A stretch of DNA of 64,000 nt, taken from the NCBI GenBank assembly GCA_964527775.1, contig CAZGQS010000007.1:46655-110654 (forward strand). Direction: 5' to 3'. Of the stretch, positions 32,173-41,677 are shown piece by piece. The notes under the pieces were generated by a model. It saw nothing but the letters and a program-made list of their open reading frames with translations, did no database searches and was not told where the DNA came from. How positions within the stretch are numbered: the stretch's first letter is position 1; each line of letters starts with the position of its first letter. Both the position numbers and the translations under genes were made by a program. The stretch comes from VMCP01 sp964527775. Its GTDB lineage: Bacteria; Bacteroidota; Bacteroidia; NS11-12g; UBA955.

Positions 32173-33507
32173 ATGAAAACTCAAGACTCCATAGCCAGCT
32201 CAAAATTGGGCCGGGCAGCGAAACTAGTGGGCACTGGTGCCAAAATAGGGGGTAATTACCTGAAGTATTACGCGAAAAAAAGCATCACTGGTGAAGATTC
32301 AAAAGAAGTACTTCACGAACAGAATGCGAATGATATTTACGATTCATTGAGCGAGTTAAAGGGAAGCGCATTGAAAGTAGCTCAAATGTTGAGTATGGAT
32401 AAAAACCTACTTCCCCGAGCCTACACTCAAAAGTTCGCACTTTCACAGTATTCAGCACCTCCCATGTCACCGCCTTTGGTCATGAAGGTTTTTAAATCTG
32501 CAACAGGAAAATATCCAAACGAAGTTTTTGATCAATTCGATACCAAAAGTTTGGCAGCGGCCAGTATTGGTCAGGTGCATCTTGCCGAAAAAGACGGCAA
32601 AAAGTACGCGGTGAAAATTCAATATCCTGGAATTGCTGATTCCATTAAAAGCGATTTGAAAATGGTAAAGCCAGTGGCCAATGCCATGTTCGGTTTGTCA
32701 GAAAAGGAAATGAAAAAGTACTTCGAGGAGGTGGAAGATAAATTGATTGAAGAAACCAATTATCACCTTGAACTCAAAAGAGGTACAGAAATTTCTCAGG
32801 CGAGCGCGCATATCAAGAATATCCAATTCCCAACGTATTATCCAGAATTTAGCGGCGAGAAAGTGTTGGTTATGGACTATTTGGAAGGACTTCACCTAAA
32901 AGAGTTCTTAGAAGTAAATCCGTCCCCCGAAACAAAAAACAACATCGCCCAGACTCTTTGGGACTTCTATGAATATCAGTTGCATGAATTGAAGGCCATC
33001 CACGCAGATCCGCATCCAGGGAATTTCTTGTTCCAGGGAGATAGGGTAGGTGTGATTGATTTTGGGTGTATCAAAGAGGTGCCCGAAGATTTCTATCAAA
33101 GCTATTTTCCGCTACTGCTGCAGGAAGTGCAGGAGGATGCGGAGTTGATTCATCAGCTGTTGATGAATATTGAAATCATTTTTCCTGATGATTCACCCGC
33201 GGTGAAGGAGGAATTAACCAATGCTTTTCTGAGAATGACGCGTTTGTTGAGCAGGCCATTTTGCACGGAAGAGTTTGAATTTACCTATGAATTTATAGAT
33301 GAAATCTACGCTACGGGTGAGGAAATTTACAAAATTCAGGAAGTAAAAAAACCCACCAAGCCAAGAGGCAGCAAGCATGCTTTATATATCAATCGTACCT
33401 ACTTTGGTATCTACAGTATGATGGCTGACTTGGGGGCAAACATCAAAACTGGTAAAAGAGATTGGCAAGCCAGGTTGTGGGATTCCATCAGTGCTCAAAC
33501 CTTGTAA
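32173..33507 (+). CDS. ABC1/AarF/UbiB family kinase-like protein
   Basis: This 444-residue protein has the ABC1 atypical kinase markers: the KxGQ-like extension motif LKGSALKVAQML near residue 60, the Ala-rich loop AAASIGQVHLA in place of the P-loop, KYAVKIQYPGI (catalytic Lys), HADPHPGNFLF (catalytic loop) and VIDFGCIKE (metal-binding DFG). UbiB-type proteins assist isoprenoid quinone metabolism and lipid transport. The start codon directly follows a tandem repeat. The 3' end overlaps the opposing glycosyltransferase by 13 bases. Confidence 0.9.
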   Translation: MKTQDSIASSKLGRAAKLVGTGAKIGGNYLKYYAKKSITGEDSKEVLHEQNANDIYDSLSELKGSALKVAQMLSMDKNLLPRAYTQKFALSQYSAPPMSPPLVMKVFKSATGKYPNEVFDQFDTKSLAAASIGQVHLAEKDGKKYAVKIQYPGIADSIKSDLKMVKPVANAMFGLSEKEMKKYFEEVEDKLIEETNYHLELKRGTEISQASAHIKNIQFPTYYPEFSGEKVLVMDYLEGLHLKEFLEVNPSPETKNNIAQTLWDFYEYQLHELKAIHADPHPGNFLFQGDRVGVIDFGCIKEVPEDFYQSYFPLLLQEVQEDAELIHQLLMNIEIIFPDDSPAVKEELTNAFLRMTRLLSRPFCTEEFEFTYEFIDEIYATGEEIYKIQEVKKPTKPRGSKHALYINRTYFGIYSMMADLGANIKTGKRDWQARLWDSISAQTL

Positions 33508-34595
33508 CTGCGTTCTTTCCATCGAGTTTTGATGGGTAAGAGGAAAAAAAGGGCCGTACTAATGGTGAGTATGAACAAATACATTTCGTAAACAATGAAT
33601 TGGGAGAGCTTTGGAAGAGGTTCTCCCACTTTTTTATAGATGATAGATATTTGGGCGGTTTGAATAAACCATTTTGTTAACCAAATCAGTAGAACTAGGG
33701 AAGAAGGGGCTACGAAAAATAGGGTTGGAATCAAAAAAAAGAAACTACCGTATATGCCGAACAAAATCCACCAATACCAAGGAAGTTCTTTTCCGCCGCT
33801 GAGCCAACGTTTTCTCTGATGCAGCAAAGGCATAAATCCTTTGGTTTTTTCAGAATAAGCCAAGACATCTGGGTGCATGACGTTGTTCCATCCCCAGCCT
33901 TTGGCGCAAACTTCAGAATATAACTTGTAGTCTTCGGTGATGGAAAAACGAATATTCGCATATCCTCCCGTTTGCCAATAAGCTTCTTTTCTGACAATCA
34001 TGTTATTTCCAACGGCTGTGGCAGGTACTCCACTATACGAAATGACGTTTAAAAGTCCCATGAAATAGGCCCAATCCATTTCTTGTAACCAGCCATCGGT
34101 GCCATCACTTTTTACCATGGTGGTGCCGCTGCTCACACCCGTATTTGTGTCTAACGATTGCAACATGGCTTTGGCCCACTGAGGTTTGACTCTCACATCA
34201 GCATCGGTGATTAGATAGTAGTCGCCCACGGCATGTTGATCTAATTGAGCCATCACCCGTGCTTTTGCTTTCAAGCCACGATCATCTTCAACTATGTTAA
34301 TCAATTGAATATGAGGGTTTTTTTGTGTGAATTGTAGAACAATTTCAGCGGTTTTATCGGTGCTTTGGTCGTTTCCAACTAAGATTTGGAGTTTGTTTAC
34401 AGGGTAATCTAACTGCAAAAGTGAGTTTAAACAACCCGCTATGTTGTCTTCCTCATTTCTGCAAGCCACCCAAATGCTTATTGGCGGAAGTTCTTGAAGC
34501 GAGTATTTCTGTGTTTTATATTTGATAAGCCATTTCAATTGCCAAATTTGGATCAAAATATACGACAGCAGCGGAATTAGAATGAGTTCAAACAT
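33495..34595 (-). CDS. Processive family 2 glycosyltransferase
   Basis: This 366-residue membrane enzyme has an N-terminal helix, a GT-A domain with ISIWVACRNEEDNI, LLQLDYPVNKLQILVGNDQSTD, the DxD-like metal site TDADVRV, the acceptor motif ITEDYKLY and QRKRWLSGG (the QxxRW of processive enzymes), then three C-terminal membrane helices. It probably polymerises or transfers a sugar to a lipid or wall glycan. The polysaccharide deacetylase gene overlaps its start by 8 bases, suggesting joint work on a GlcNAc-containing glycan. Confidence 0.9.
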   Translation of the reverse strand: MFELILIPLLSYILIQIWQLKWLIKYKTQKYSLQELPPISIWVACRNEEDNIAGCLNSLLQLDYPVNKLQILVGNDQSTDKTAEIVLQFTQKNPHIQLINIVEDDRGLKAKARVMAQLDQHAVGDYYLITDADVRVKPQWAKAMLQSLDTNTGVSSGTTMVKSDGTDGWLQEMDWAYFMGLLNVISYSGVPATAVGNNMIVRKEAYWQTGGYANIRFSITEDYKLYSEVCAKGWGWNNVMHPDVLAYSEKTKGFMPLLHQRKRWLSGGKELPWYWWILFGIYGSFFFLIPTLFFVAPSSLVLLIWLTKWFIQTAQISIIYKKVGEPLPKLSQFIVYEMYLFILTISTALFFLLPIKTRWKERSYKV

Positions 34596-35238
34596 TTTGG
34601 GGAAGAGGTTTAAAGGTGAATTTGCCGGCCCATCTTTTGAGCAATTCTGGGAGCATGATTAAGGTTTGATTTTTTGATTTTTGGGAATCATGAAAAACCA
34701 CCAAACTTCCGTTTCTAGCACAGCGTTCAATTTTATCTATCGACTTAGGTAAATCTAATGTTTTATCGTAGTCATAAGTGAGAATGTCCCACATGCAGAT
34801 GATATGACCTTTTTCTCTCAATAATTTGGATTGTTTGGGTTTGATTCGCCCGTAGGGCGGACGAAAAAGTTGGGTATTAATTCCATTCGCGTTCAGAACA
34901 TCAGAACATTGTTGAACATTTTCAATATAAATGTCGATTTTAGAATTCCAGCCTTTGATGTGGTTGTGGGTGTGGTTTCCGATGGAGTGTCCAGAGTCTT
35001 TGATTTTTCGGAGGACTTCGAGATGTTTTTGAACGTTCTCACCAACTACAAAAAACGTGGCATGAGCATTGAAATTCTTCAGTATTTCAAGTACTTGCAG
35101 GGTGACTTCGGGGTCTGGTCCATCGTCAAAAGTCAAATAAAGAGTGGGGTGGGAATTTTCAGAATCTATTTTCCGCCAAAGCATATTGGGGAACAAGGAT
35201 GAAAACCCTTTCGGAATCTGAAAAATGCGCATTCCCAT
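34588..35238 (-). CDS. Polysaccharide deacetylase (NodB domain)
   Basis: This 216-residue enzyme has NodB motifs in order: LYLTFDDGPDPE (catalytic and metal Asp), SIGNHTHNH (metal His pair), RPPYGR and a C-terminal LVVFHDS with His. It removes N-acetyl groups from GlcNAc-type glycans. No signal peptide is evident, so either it acts inside or anchoring is by another means. A second ATG two codons later is also possible. It is translationally coupled to the GT2 gene. Confidence 0.9.
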   Translation of the reverse strand: MGMRIFQIPKGFSSLFPNMLWRKIDSENSHPTLYLTFDDGPDPEVTLQVLEILKNFNAHATFFVVGENVQKHLEVLRKIKDSGHSIGNHTHNHIKGWNSKIDIYIENVQQCSDVLNANGINTQLFRPPYGRIKPKQSKLLREKGHIICMWDILTYDYDKTLDLPKSIDKIERCARNGSLVVFHDSQKSKNQTLIMLPELLKRWAGKFTFKPLPQNV

Positions 35239-35287
35239 CCGTGCAAAGTTGCTTGTTTTTTATAATGATTCCATCCTTTCGATTCAT

Positions 35288-35295
35288 TAATTTTG
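35288..35295 (+). promoter_or_regulatory. -7 box TAATTTTG, leaderless arrangement
   Basis: Exact TAnnTTTG match ending 5 bases before ATG 35301. It supports that start over an upstream in-frame ATG at 35199 that would overlap the divergent deacetylase gene. Confidence 0.6.
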
Positions 35296-35300
35296 TAAAC

Positions 35301-36635
35301 ATGGGTGAAAAAATGGTTTTGGTAGGCGGCGGGTTAGCCGGCAGCTTGATGTCAATCTATTTAGCAAAAAAAGGGTATGACGTACATTTGTACGAGCGTC
35401 GTTCAGATATGCGAGGCGGCAACTACCAGGGCGGTCGCTCCATCAATTTAGCGCTATCGGTTAGAGGAATTACGGCCCTTGAAAAAGTAGGACTTACCAA
35501 AGAAATATTGGATATTTCCATCCCCATGTACGGACGAATGATGCACAGCACTGCCGGTGAATTGAGTTATCAAGCCTACGGACGTGATGATCAAGCCATT
35601 TATTCTGTTTCAAGGGGAGAACTGAACATTAGGTTGCTTCAGTTAGCAGATCAATACCCCAACATTCACATGTACTTTGATCATAAATGCTACAAAATGG
35701 ATTTAGACCAAAATGTAGCATGGTTTGAAGATGTTAATGGCGATAAACACGAAGTAAAGGGTGATGTTTTCTTGGCCACCGATGGCGCTTTTTCAGCTTT
35801 GCGAGAAGCCATGATTAAAAACCCACGACATAATTTCTCTCAAACCTATGAAAGTCATGGTTACAAAGAGTTGGAAATAGTACCAGGTCCAAACTCCACC
35901 TTCCAAATGGAAGAAAAGGCACTACACATTTGGCCTAGATCTAGCTTTATGATGATTGCATTGCCCAATCCAGGTGGCAATTTTACCTGTACCTTATTCA
36001 TGCCCTACGATGGAGAAGTAAGCTTTTCTAAGCTGAATACCGATGAAGAGATTATGGCGTTCTTCAATGAATATTTTGCTGATGCCATGCCAATGATGCC
36101 TAACCTGTTGGAAGATTTTAAAGGAAATCCCATTGGGCACTTAGCCACCATGAGAACCTATCCTTGGGTGAAAAATAGATCAGCATTGATGGGTGACGCT
36201 GCGCATGCGGTAGTTCCGTTCTACGGTCAAGGTATGAACTGCTCATTTGAAGATTGTGTGGTGTTGGATGAATGTATTTCGAAGTTTGAAGGCGATTGGG
36301 ATAAAATTCTGCATGAATACCAAATTTCTAGAAAAACCAACGCAGACGCCATTGCCGATTTAGCGCTTCAAAACTTCATTGAAATGCGAGATCTTGTGGG
36401 ACTTCCAGAGTTTTTGCGCAAAAAGAAAATTGAAAAAGTATTGGTAGATAATTATCCTGGTTTATACAGGAGCCAATACGAAAGGGTTACCTTTTCAAAC
36501 GACAATTACCGTGATGCACTAAATGCCGGCGAAAAGAATGATCGTTTTATTCAACATTTAATTGATCATCATTTAGAAGATCAATTGGAAAACGCTGATA
36601 CAATAAAGCCTCTACTTAACGACTGGTTTGCTTGA
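35301..36635 (+). CDS. kmo: Kynurenine 3-monooxygenase-like FAD monooxygenase
   Basis: This 444-residue flavoprotein has the dinucleotide motif VLVGGGLAGSLMSIYLAKKG, DG motif EVKGDVFLATDGAFSALR and the second FAD motif MGDAAHAVVPFYGQGMNCSFEDC. The substrate-region features RSINLALSVRG and RKTNADAIADLALQNFIEM match kynurenine 3-monooxygenase, which hydroxylates kynurenine using NADPH and O2 in tryptophan breakdown or quinolinate synthesis. No other kynurenine pathway gene is close. Start chosen from the promoter position. Confidence 0.85.
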   Translation: MGEKMVLVGGGLAGSLMSIYLAKKGYDVHLYERRSDMRGGNYQGGRSINLALSVRGITALEKVGLTKEILDISIPMYGRMMHSTAGELSYQAYGRDDQAIYSVSRGELNIRLLQLADQYPNIHMYFDHKCYKMDLDQNVAWFEDVNGDKHEVKGDVFLATDGAFSALREAMIKNPRHNFSQTYESHGYKELEIVPGPNSTFQMEEKALHIWPRSSFMMIALPNPGGNFTCTLFMPYDGEVSFSKLNTDEEIMAFFNEYFADAMPMMPNLLEDFKGNPIGHLATMRTYPWVKNRSALMGDAAHAVVPFYGQGMNCSFEDCVVLDECISKFEGDWDKILHEYQISRKTNADAIADLALQNFIEMRDLVGLPEFLRKKKIEKVLVDNYPGLYRSQYERVTFSNDNYRDALNAGEKNDRFIQHLIDHHLEDQLENADTIKPLLNDWFA

Positions 36636-36842
36636 TTTTTCTTTAGAATCAATCACTGAATCTACAAAATCTGGATTGTATTTGGTTTTGTATTGCAACT
36701 TTTGAGTGTATTTCTCACCGGTTCTTTTTCTGTATTCTCTATTGGGAAGAAGAATGGTGATATAGGCCCATGTTGCCATACCCAATATTATGGTCAAGAA
36801 AATGATGGCAACGGCTAGTTTTTGTTTCTGCTGCTTTTCCAT
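36612..36842 (-). CDS. Small single-pass membrane protein
   Basis: This 76-residue protein has one membrane helix (about residues 10-32, VAIIFLTIILGMATWAYITILL) and a basic cytoplasmic or periplasmic tail (NREYRKRTGEKYTQKLQ). I do not recognise the family. It lies 6 bases downstream of the Ldh2-type gene, and its 3' end overlaps the opposing kmo by 24 bases, the largest convergent overlap in the window. Confidence 0.6.
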   Translation of the reverse strand: MEKQQKQKLAVAIIFLTIILGMATWAYITILLPNREYRKRTGEKYTQKLQYKTKYNPDFVDSVIDSKEKSSKPVVK

Positions 36843-36848
36843 AGAATT

Positions 36849-37934
36849 TTAAACAAATAGTTTTGAGTTCAGTTTTAGTTCGGTATTCAGATTTTTTAAA
36901 TCTTCAAAAACCACTTCATTCAGTGGAATTCCTTTTTCCATCCTTTGGCTTTCATATATTCTTTCAGGTTCACCAGGCACTATAACGGGTTGTTTGGGAT
37001 CTGATGGTATGGATTTTTTAAATCGGTCTATCCAAATATCTAACTGATTTTTAGCGGTTTGTGCATCTGAAAATCCGTCCAAACTCCAGCATCCAACAAA
37101 ATGCCCAATGCCTTTTCCTGGAGCATCTGTAGCGGGGTCCAAAAATGAAACAAATGGAGGTACCCAAGGACCAAAATTCGCACCTGTTAAAACTCCGCTG
37201 AAGATATCAACCCAAGCTCCAAGACCGTATCCTTTGTGATACCCGTGGTCAGCATCACTGCCTAAGGGCAATAAACCGCCGCCATCTTTAAGTGCATTGG
37301 GGTCTTTACTGGCTTTTCCTTCTCTGTTTAAAACCCAACCTTGGGGTATTTCCTTATTGGATCTACTGGCTATTTCAAGTTTCCCATTTGCCGCCGCCGA
37401 AGTAGCCATATCTAAGACAAATTCTCGTCCCTCATTTCCCGGTATAGCCACACAAATGGGGTTGGTTCCCAACATGCGTTCACGTCCTCCCGCAGGGTAA
37501 ACTAGCGGACTCGCATTTGTCATGGCAAACCCAACAGCATCAATTTCAAAAGCTCTCAAGGCGTGATAAGATGCAATGCCAAAATGATTGGAATTTTGAA
37601 TTCCTACCCATCCCGAACCGTATTCTTGACACATTTTCATGGCATGTTCCATGGCAATATGGGCAGAAACCAGTCCGATTCCACCATCGGCGTCTAAATT
37701 TCCCATGGTCTTTTTACGGGCAATAAAGTTGAATGATGGATTGGGATTGATTCTTCCTTTGTCTATCAAACGCACATATCCGCTCAATCGAGCTACTCCA
37801 TGACTATCAATTCCTCGAAGATCAGCAGCAATGAGAACATTGGCGGAGATTAAAGCATGTTCCTGTGAAAAGCCTTTATTCAAGAATACGTCTTGCACAA
37901 ATTGATGCAAGTCTTCATGCCTTGTTAACTTCAT
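36849..37934 (-). CDS. Ldh2-type malate/L-lactate/ureidoglycolate dehydrogenase family
   Basis: This oxidoreductase of about 361 residues (COG2055 fold) begins MKLTRHEDLHQFVQDVF. The segments DLRGIDSHGVARLSGY (with the catalytic-region His), GIQNSNHFGIASYHALRA and LGTNPICVAIPG are family hallmarks for NAD(P)-dependent oxidation of 2-hydroxyacids. The exact substrate is open. The start ATG overlaps the TGA stop of the M61 peptidase gene (ATGA), so a longer frame starting at 37979 is rejected. Confidence 0.87.
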   Translation of the reverse strand: MKLTRHEDLHQFVQDVFLNKGFSQEHALISANVLIAADLRGIDSHGVARLSGYVRLIDKGRINPNPSFNFIARKKTMGNLDADGGIGLVSAHIAMEHAMKMCQEYGSGWVGIQNSNHFGIASYHALRAFEIDAVGFAMTNASPLVYPAGGRERMLGTNPICVAIPGNEGREFVLDMATSAAANGKLEIASRSNKEIPQGWVLNREGKASKDPNALKDGGGLLPLGSDADHGYHKGYGLGAWVDIFSGVLTGANFGPWVPPFVSFLDPATDAPGKGIGHFVGCWSLDGFSDAQTAKNQLDIWIDRFKKSIPSDPKQPVIVPGEPERIYESQRMEKGIPLNEVVFEDLKNLNTELKLNSKLFV

Positions 37935-39808
37935 ATTTTTGATTTTAACCAAGTTTGAATGGCACCTTTTTGTTGCCAAAAATCCGTTTTCATTTGTTGG
38001 GCCCTCAAAGCATCTCCTGTAAATTTAAGATTGATTTGGTATTGTGGCAAAGGTTCAAATCCACATTTAAGTTCTTGAATATTTCCAGCTCGATTTATCA
38101 AAAGTGTAAATTGATTTTCACCGCCTGCTTTTAAAGAACCGAAGATTTTATCTAAATCATTGGTAGTTCTATATCCATTGATGGATAGTATTTCGTCGCC
38201 CACTTGAATTCCTGCTTTAAGGGCATTTCCTTTATAATTCACATAAGCCACTTTTGGGAGTCCATCTTTGGTCTCAAAAGTAAGACCCCATTCATTCATA
38301 AATTGATTGGTTTCTTCAACTTCAATAAACTTAAGTTTTTCAAAGGTTCCTTTATAATCTGGGCGTTGAGTGGTTTCAAGCCAAACCTTGAACTTGTCAG
38401 TTAAATCTATTCCAGCCAAAGAATTGCAGACTTTCCAAAACTCTTCTTCAGTGTAACCGGTTCCTAGATATCCAAAGTTCTTGGCTTTGTAAAAATCGTT
38501 CCAAAGCACTTTGAACACATCGTCTAATGACTTTTTGCCATTGGTTGCAGCGCAAATTTCTATATCCAACAGAGCAGCTACTATCATTCCCTTTGAATAA
38601 TAGGAATAAGAGTTGTTTTTGCTGTGCTCGTAGGGACGATATTCTTTTACCCAAGTGTTGAAACTCATATCGTGTAGTGTCGCAACTTCGCTACCCGGAC
38701 GGTTTTCATGGGCATTGATGCTTGAACTGAGGGTTTGTAAAAATGACTTTGACGTTGCAAATCCGGCCCGAACCAACGCTAATTCATCGTAGTAGGAGGT
38801 AATTCCTTCCGCGATCCATAAAGATCGAGTGTAGTTTTCCTCCGAATAATTAAAGGGACCTAATTCTATGGGTCTGATTCGTTTTACGTTCCATAAGTGA
38901 AAATATTCATGCGCTACCAGTCCCAAGAATCCGCGGTACTTGTTGGGGTCTGTATATCCTAGTTTGCTCATCATCAATACGGTAGAATTTAAGTGTTCAA
39001 TTCCACCGCCGCCATTTTCAACGTTTTGTACTATAAATACGTAGGATTTACACGGTTCTGTTTCGCAGGGGAATTCTCCTACGATTTCATACATGGTGGT
39101 GCAAATCTTTTGCATGTCGGTTTTCAATTGCAACAAGTTCGCATTGTTTCTACCCACCAATGCCACTCTATGAGGAACGCCAGCTACTTCAAATTCAAAG
39201 GTTTCAAAATTGCCCAATTGAACCGGAGAATCTACCAATTCATCGTAGTTCCTGTATTTAAAAGTGATTTGTCCAAGACCTTTATTAGTTGATTTTTCCT
39301 CTTCGAGGGACGTGGCCACGGATTTCCAACTTTCAGGATATTTGATGTTCACCGTTCCCGATTCAGTGGTTTGGCCTTCTACAAACATCAACACCGATGC
39401 CATGTTTAACAAAGCTTGTTCCGTGCTAATGTAAGAGGTTCTTACACTGAAATCGAAACAATAAATTTCATAAGATATTTTGATTTTCTCGCCTTTTTTT
39501 GACTCAACCACCCATTGGTTTTTAGATTGTTGCTTTAAGGGTATAATGGATTTGGGCGTTGAGTTTTTTTGCATGTAAACCCTATTTACATTTCTGGAAA
39601 ACTCACGTAAAAGGTAACTCCCGGGTGTCCATGTGGGCAGAGTGATAATGCCAGTTGGGCCATCGTGTTCTGCAACAAAGTCTATTTCTACAAACGCATA
39701 GTGGGAGTTGGGAGTAGGGATTGAAATTTGATAATTAACTTGGTTTTTTGCCATAACAGACGTGGTTAAACTGATCAATGAACATATAACGAGTATTGTT
39801 TTCCGCAT
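37931..39808 (-). CDS. M61 family metallopeptidase with PDZ domain
   Basis: This 625-residue exported protein has signal peptide KTILVICSLISLTTSVMA. It has an N-terminal beta domain, the zinc motif VAHEYFHLWNVKRIRP (HEXXH) with Glu in LWIAEGITSYYDELAL as third ligand region, and a C-terminal PDZ domain (GNALKAGIQVGDEILSINGY). The family is the glycyl aminopeptidase type M61. It probably trims peptides in the periplasm. It heads an operon with the dehydrogenase and the small membrane protein. Confidence 0.92.
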   Translation of the reverse strand: MRKTILVICSLISLTTSVMAKNQVNYQISIPTPNSHYAFVEIDFVAEHDGPTGIITLPTWTPGSYLLREFSRNVNRVYMQKNSTPKSIIPLKQQSKNQWVVESKKGEKIKISYEIYCFDFSVRTSYISTEQALLNMASVLMFVEGQTTESGTVNIKYPESWKSVATSLEEEKSTNKGLGQITFKYRNYDELVDSPVQLGNFETFEFEVAGVPHRVALVGRNNANLLQLKTDMQKICTTMYEIVGEFPCETEPCKSYVFIVQNVENGGGGIEHLNSTVLMMSKLGYTDPNKYRGFLGLVAHEYFHLWNVKRIRPIELGPFNYSEENYTRSLWIAEGITSYYDELALVRAGFATSKSFLQTLSSSINAHENRPGSEVATLHDMSFNTWVKEYRPYEHSKNNSYSYYSKGMIVAALLDIEICAATNGKKSLDDVFKVLWNDFYKAKNFGYLGTGYTEEEFWKVCNSLAGIDLTDKFKVWLETTQRPDYKGTFEKLKFIEVEETNQFMNEWGLTFETKDGLPKVAYVNYKGNALKAGIQVGDEILSINGYRTTNDLDKIFGSLKAGGENQFTLLINRAGNIQELKCGFEPLPQYQINLKFTGDALRAQQMKTDFWQQKGAIQTWLKSKI

Positions 39809-39842
39809 GTCGCAAATTTCGGTAAATATGGTAACAATAATG

Positions 39843-39850
39843 TATATTCG
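39843..39850 (+). promoter_or_regulatory. -7 box variant TATATTCG
   Basis: One-base variant of TAnnTTTG, 18 bases before the first ATG of the lipoprotein gene, with TTCG as at 22753-22760. Confidence 0.35.
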
Positions 39851-39868
39851 TTCATTCTGTCAAAAATT

Positions 39869-40369
39869 ATGATGATGTTCAAGTTTAATCGCCGCATTTT
39901 TAGTGCATTAGGAATGATAGCGCTTTTAGTTATGTTCATGGCTTCGTGTGATGAAGATAATAAGCCAACCAATCCCACCGATACAACAAAAAAAGATACG
40001 GTGATGGACACGGCTTCCTTGGCTCAGAAGGTTTTTGAACTTTATGTATTAAATAAAGCAACCAGAATAAAACTAGCCATTGATACCGGAGGCACAAACA
40101 TCACGCCTGATTTTTCAGACATGGTGATCTATTTGAGAAAGGAAACCTTTTATAACGGTCCGTTAGAAATATTGGCCAATGGCACAAAATACGTAGGTAC
40201 TTGGAGTTCTAATTATGATTATTCATTTTTGGATTTGAACATAGAAGGACTTCCTCAGTTCAAGTTCTTCGAAAAAACCTGGAGATTTAAGTATAAGTCT
40301 TTGGATTTATTGATTTTGGTGCCGAGATCAAATCCTCTGAAAAAGGAAATGCATTTAGATCATCTTTAA
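39869..40369 (+). CDS. Hypothetical lipoprotein
   Basis: This 166-residue protein has a lipoprotein signal peptide (FSALGMIALLVMFMASC, lipobox MASC) and a mature part with a Thr-rich linker (DNKPTNPTDTTKKD) and a small beta domain ending WRFKYKSLDLLILV. I do not recognise the family. Three ATG codons are clustered at the start (39869, 39872, 39878 region); any gives the same signal peptide. It stops 2 bases from the opposing gene's stop. Confidence 0.65.
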   Translation: MMMFKFNRRIFSALGMIALLVMFMASCDEDNKPTNPTDTTKKDTVMDTASLAQKVFELYVLNKATRIKLAIDTGGTNITPDFSDMVIYLRKETFYNGPLEILANGTKYVGTWSSNYDYSFLDLNIEGLPQFKFFEKTWRFKYKSLDLLILVPRSNPLKKEMHLDHL

Positions 40370-40371
40370 AG

Positions 40372-41661
40372 TTACTCTTCGTCTCTGACCATGATTACGG
40401 TCTTTTTGATTTGTTGACGAACGTTGGGATTGAAATATTCCATTTCATCTTTTTTCATTTGCCAGGGATGTCTCAAATTATCGTAGAATACGTATTTTAC
40501 CATTGCCGAAGCTTGGTGCGTTCCGTTTGAAAGCATGTTGTATTGAAAACCGTATCTAATGCTTTTTTGTCCTAAGCTAGCTCCAATTCCAAAGTTGATA
40601 AATTGAGAATTGATGACTCCAGAGCCAAACATTCCGCGATAACGACGAACTTTAAATCCGTTTTCGTTGTCATTGTCATTGTCAAAATAAGCAGAAACGA
40701 AACCAGCATCGCTGAGGGCTCCGAAATTGGTTAAAGAGGTAATACCTCCCCAAACTTCGCCTCTACGGAAGCTTTTTCCCACATTTAGACCGTATTGTAT
40801 GGATCTATTGAATAAGTCAATACGTTCAAATTGTTGATTGAACCAAACTCTGTTTCCCCTAAAGTTAAAATCTTGGTAATTTAATGCGGTAGGAGTGAGG
40901 TTGATACTTTGATTCCAGTTACTTAAAGTGAAGTTCACTGTCACATGCCAACCCATATAGTGGTATTTTTGAAGCCAATAAAGTACATCATGAGCAATGT
41001 GCATCATATAAAAGCGGGTTCTATTTGAGGTGGCTAATCCCCTGTCATTTAGTGGATTAGAATTGTAGAGCATGTAAGTTCCAGCCAACTCAAATGCGTA
41101 ACCAGGGGCGAATCTCAATAAATACATGGTTCTTGGAGCGATGGCTTCGGTGAGTCCAAGTTGGCTTAGAGACGGAATTCTCCAACGTATGCTATCTTGA
41201 TCTCTCAATGGACCATTGAACGGCTTTCCGTTGGGGTCTTCTAATTGAAAAAACAATTTCTCTTCAGGTTGAAACAATTCACTGTTTGGTTTAAATTGCA
41301 GTAAATTGGAACCATAAATTAATTGGTTTTCTATGTTGGGCGCTGAGTCGAGGTTGCTGTAATGGTCACCGATTACTGATTGTGGTAATCTGGCAGCTAC
41401 TCCAGTTCGAAGTTCAAGGCTAAAGGCACTTGGTGCATACATTTGAGTTCCATGAAAAGTCATGAAACTTTGAGCTGGGTAAACGGTAGTGAAAAGGTCC
41501 TTAGCGTATTGATTGGCAAACGATTGGTAGAATTTGGAAATATTCTCTACCTGCTTCATTTGATCTTCTAAAGTTTGGGCGTGTAAAAGAGCAGCAGACT
41601 CTGACGAGAAAGAAATAAAAAGAAGTAAAGATATTTTAAGAATTCTGCCCTTTAAGTTCAT
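40372..41661 (-). CDS. Hypothetical exported beta-rich protein
   Basis: This protein of about 429 residues has a signal peptide (ILKISLLLFISFSSESAALLHAQ). The mature part has many alternating aromatic strands (RGNRVWFNQQFERI, YGLNVGKSFRRGEVWGG, SIRYGFQYNML), which suggests an outer-membrane barrel or barrel-like domain. I do not recognise the family. A promoter box lies 16 bases before the start. An in-frame ATG four codons earlier is also possible. Confidence 0.65.
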   Translation of the reverse strand: MNLKGRILKISLLLFISFSSESAALLHAQTLEDQMKQVENISKFYQSFANQYAKDLFTTVYPAQSFMTFHGTQMYAPSAFSLELRTGVAARLPQSVIGDHYSNLDSAPNIENQLIYGSNLLQFKPNSELFQPEEKLFFQLEDPNGKPFNGPLRDQDSIRWRIPSLSQLGLTEAIAPRTMYLLRFAPGYAFELAGTYMLYNSNPLNDRGLATSNRTRFYMMHIAHDVLYWLQKYHYMGWHVTVNFTLSNWNQSINLTPTALNYQDFNFRGNRVWFNQQFERIDLFNRSIQYGLNVGKSFRRGEVWGGITSLTNFGALSDAGFVSAYFDNDNDNENGFKVRRYRGMFGSGVINSQFINFGIGASLGQKSIRYGFQYNMLSNGTHQASAMVKYVFYDNLRHPWQMKKDEMEYFNPNVRQQIKKTVIMVRDEE

Positions 41662-41677
41662 GAGGTCATTCAATGTT

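Noticed and set aside
35199..35300. N-terminal extension of the kynurenine monooxygenase-like protein
   Set aside because: It overlaps the divergent deacetylase gene and lies before the FAD-binding start; the box at 35288 marks ATG 35301.
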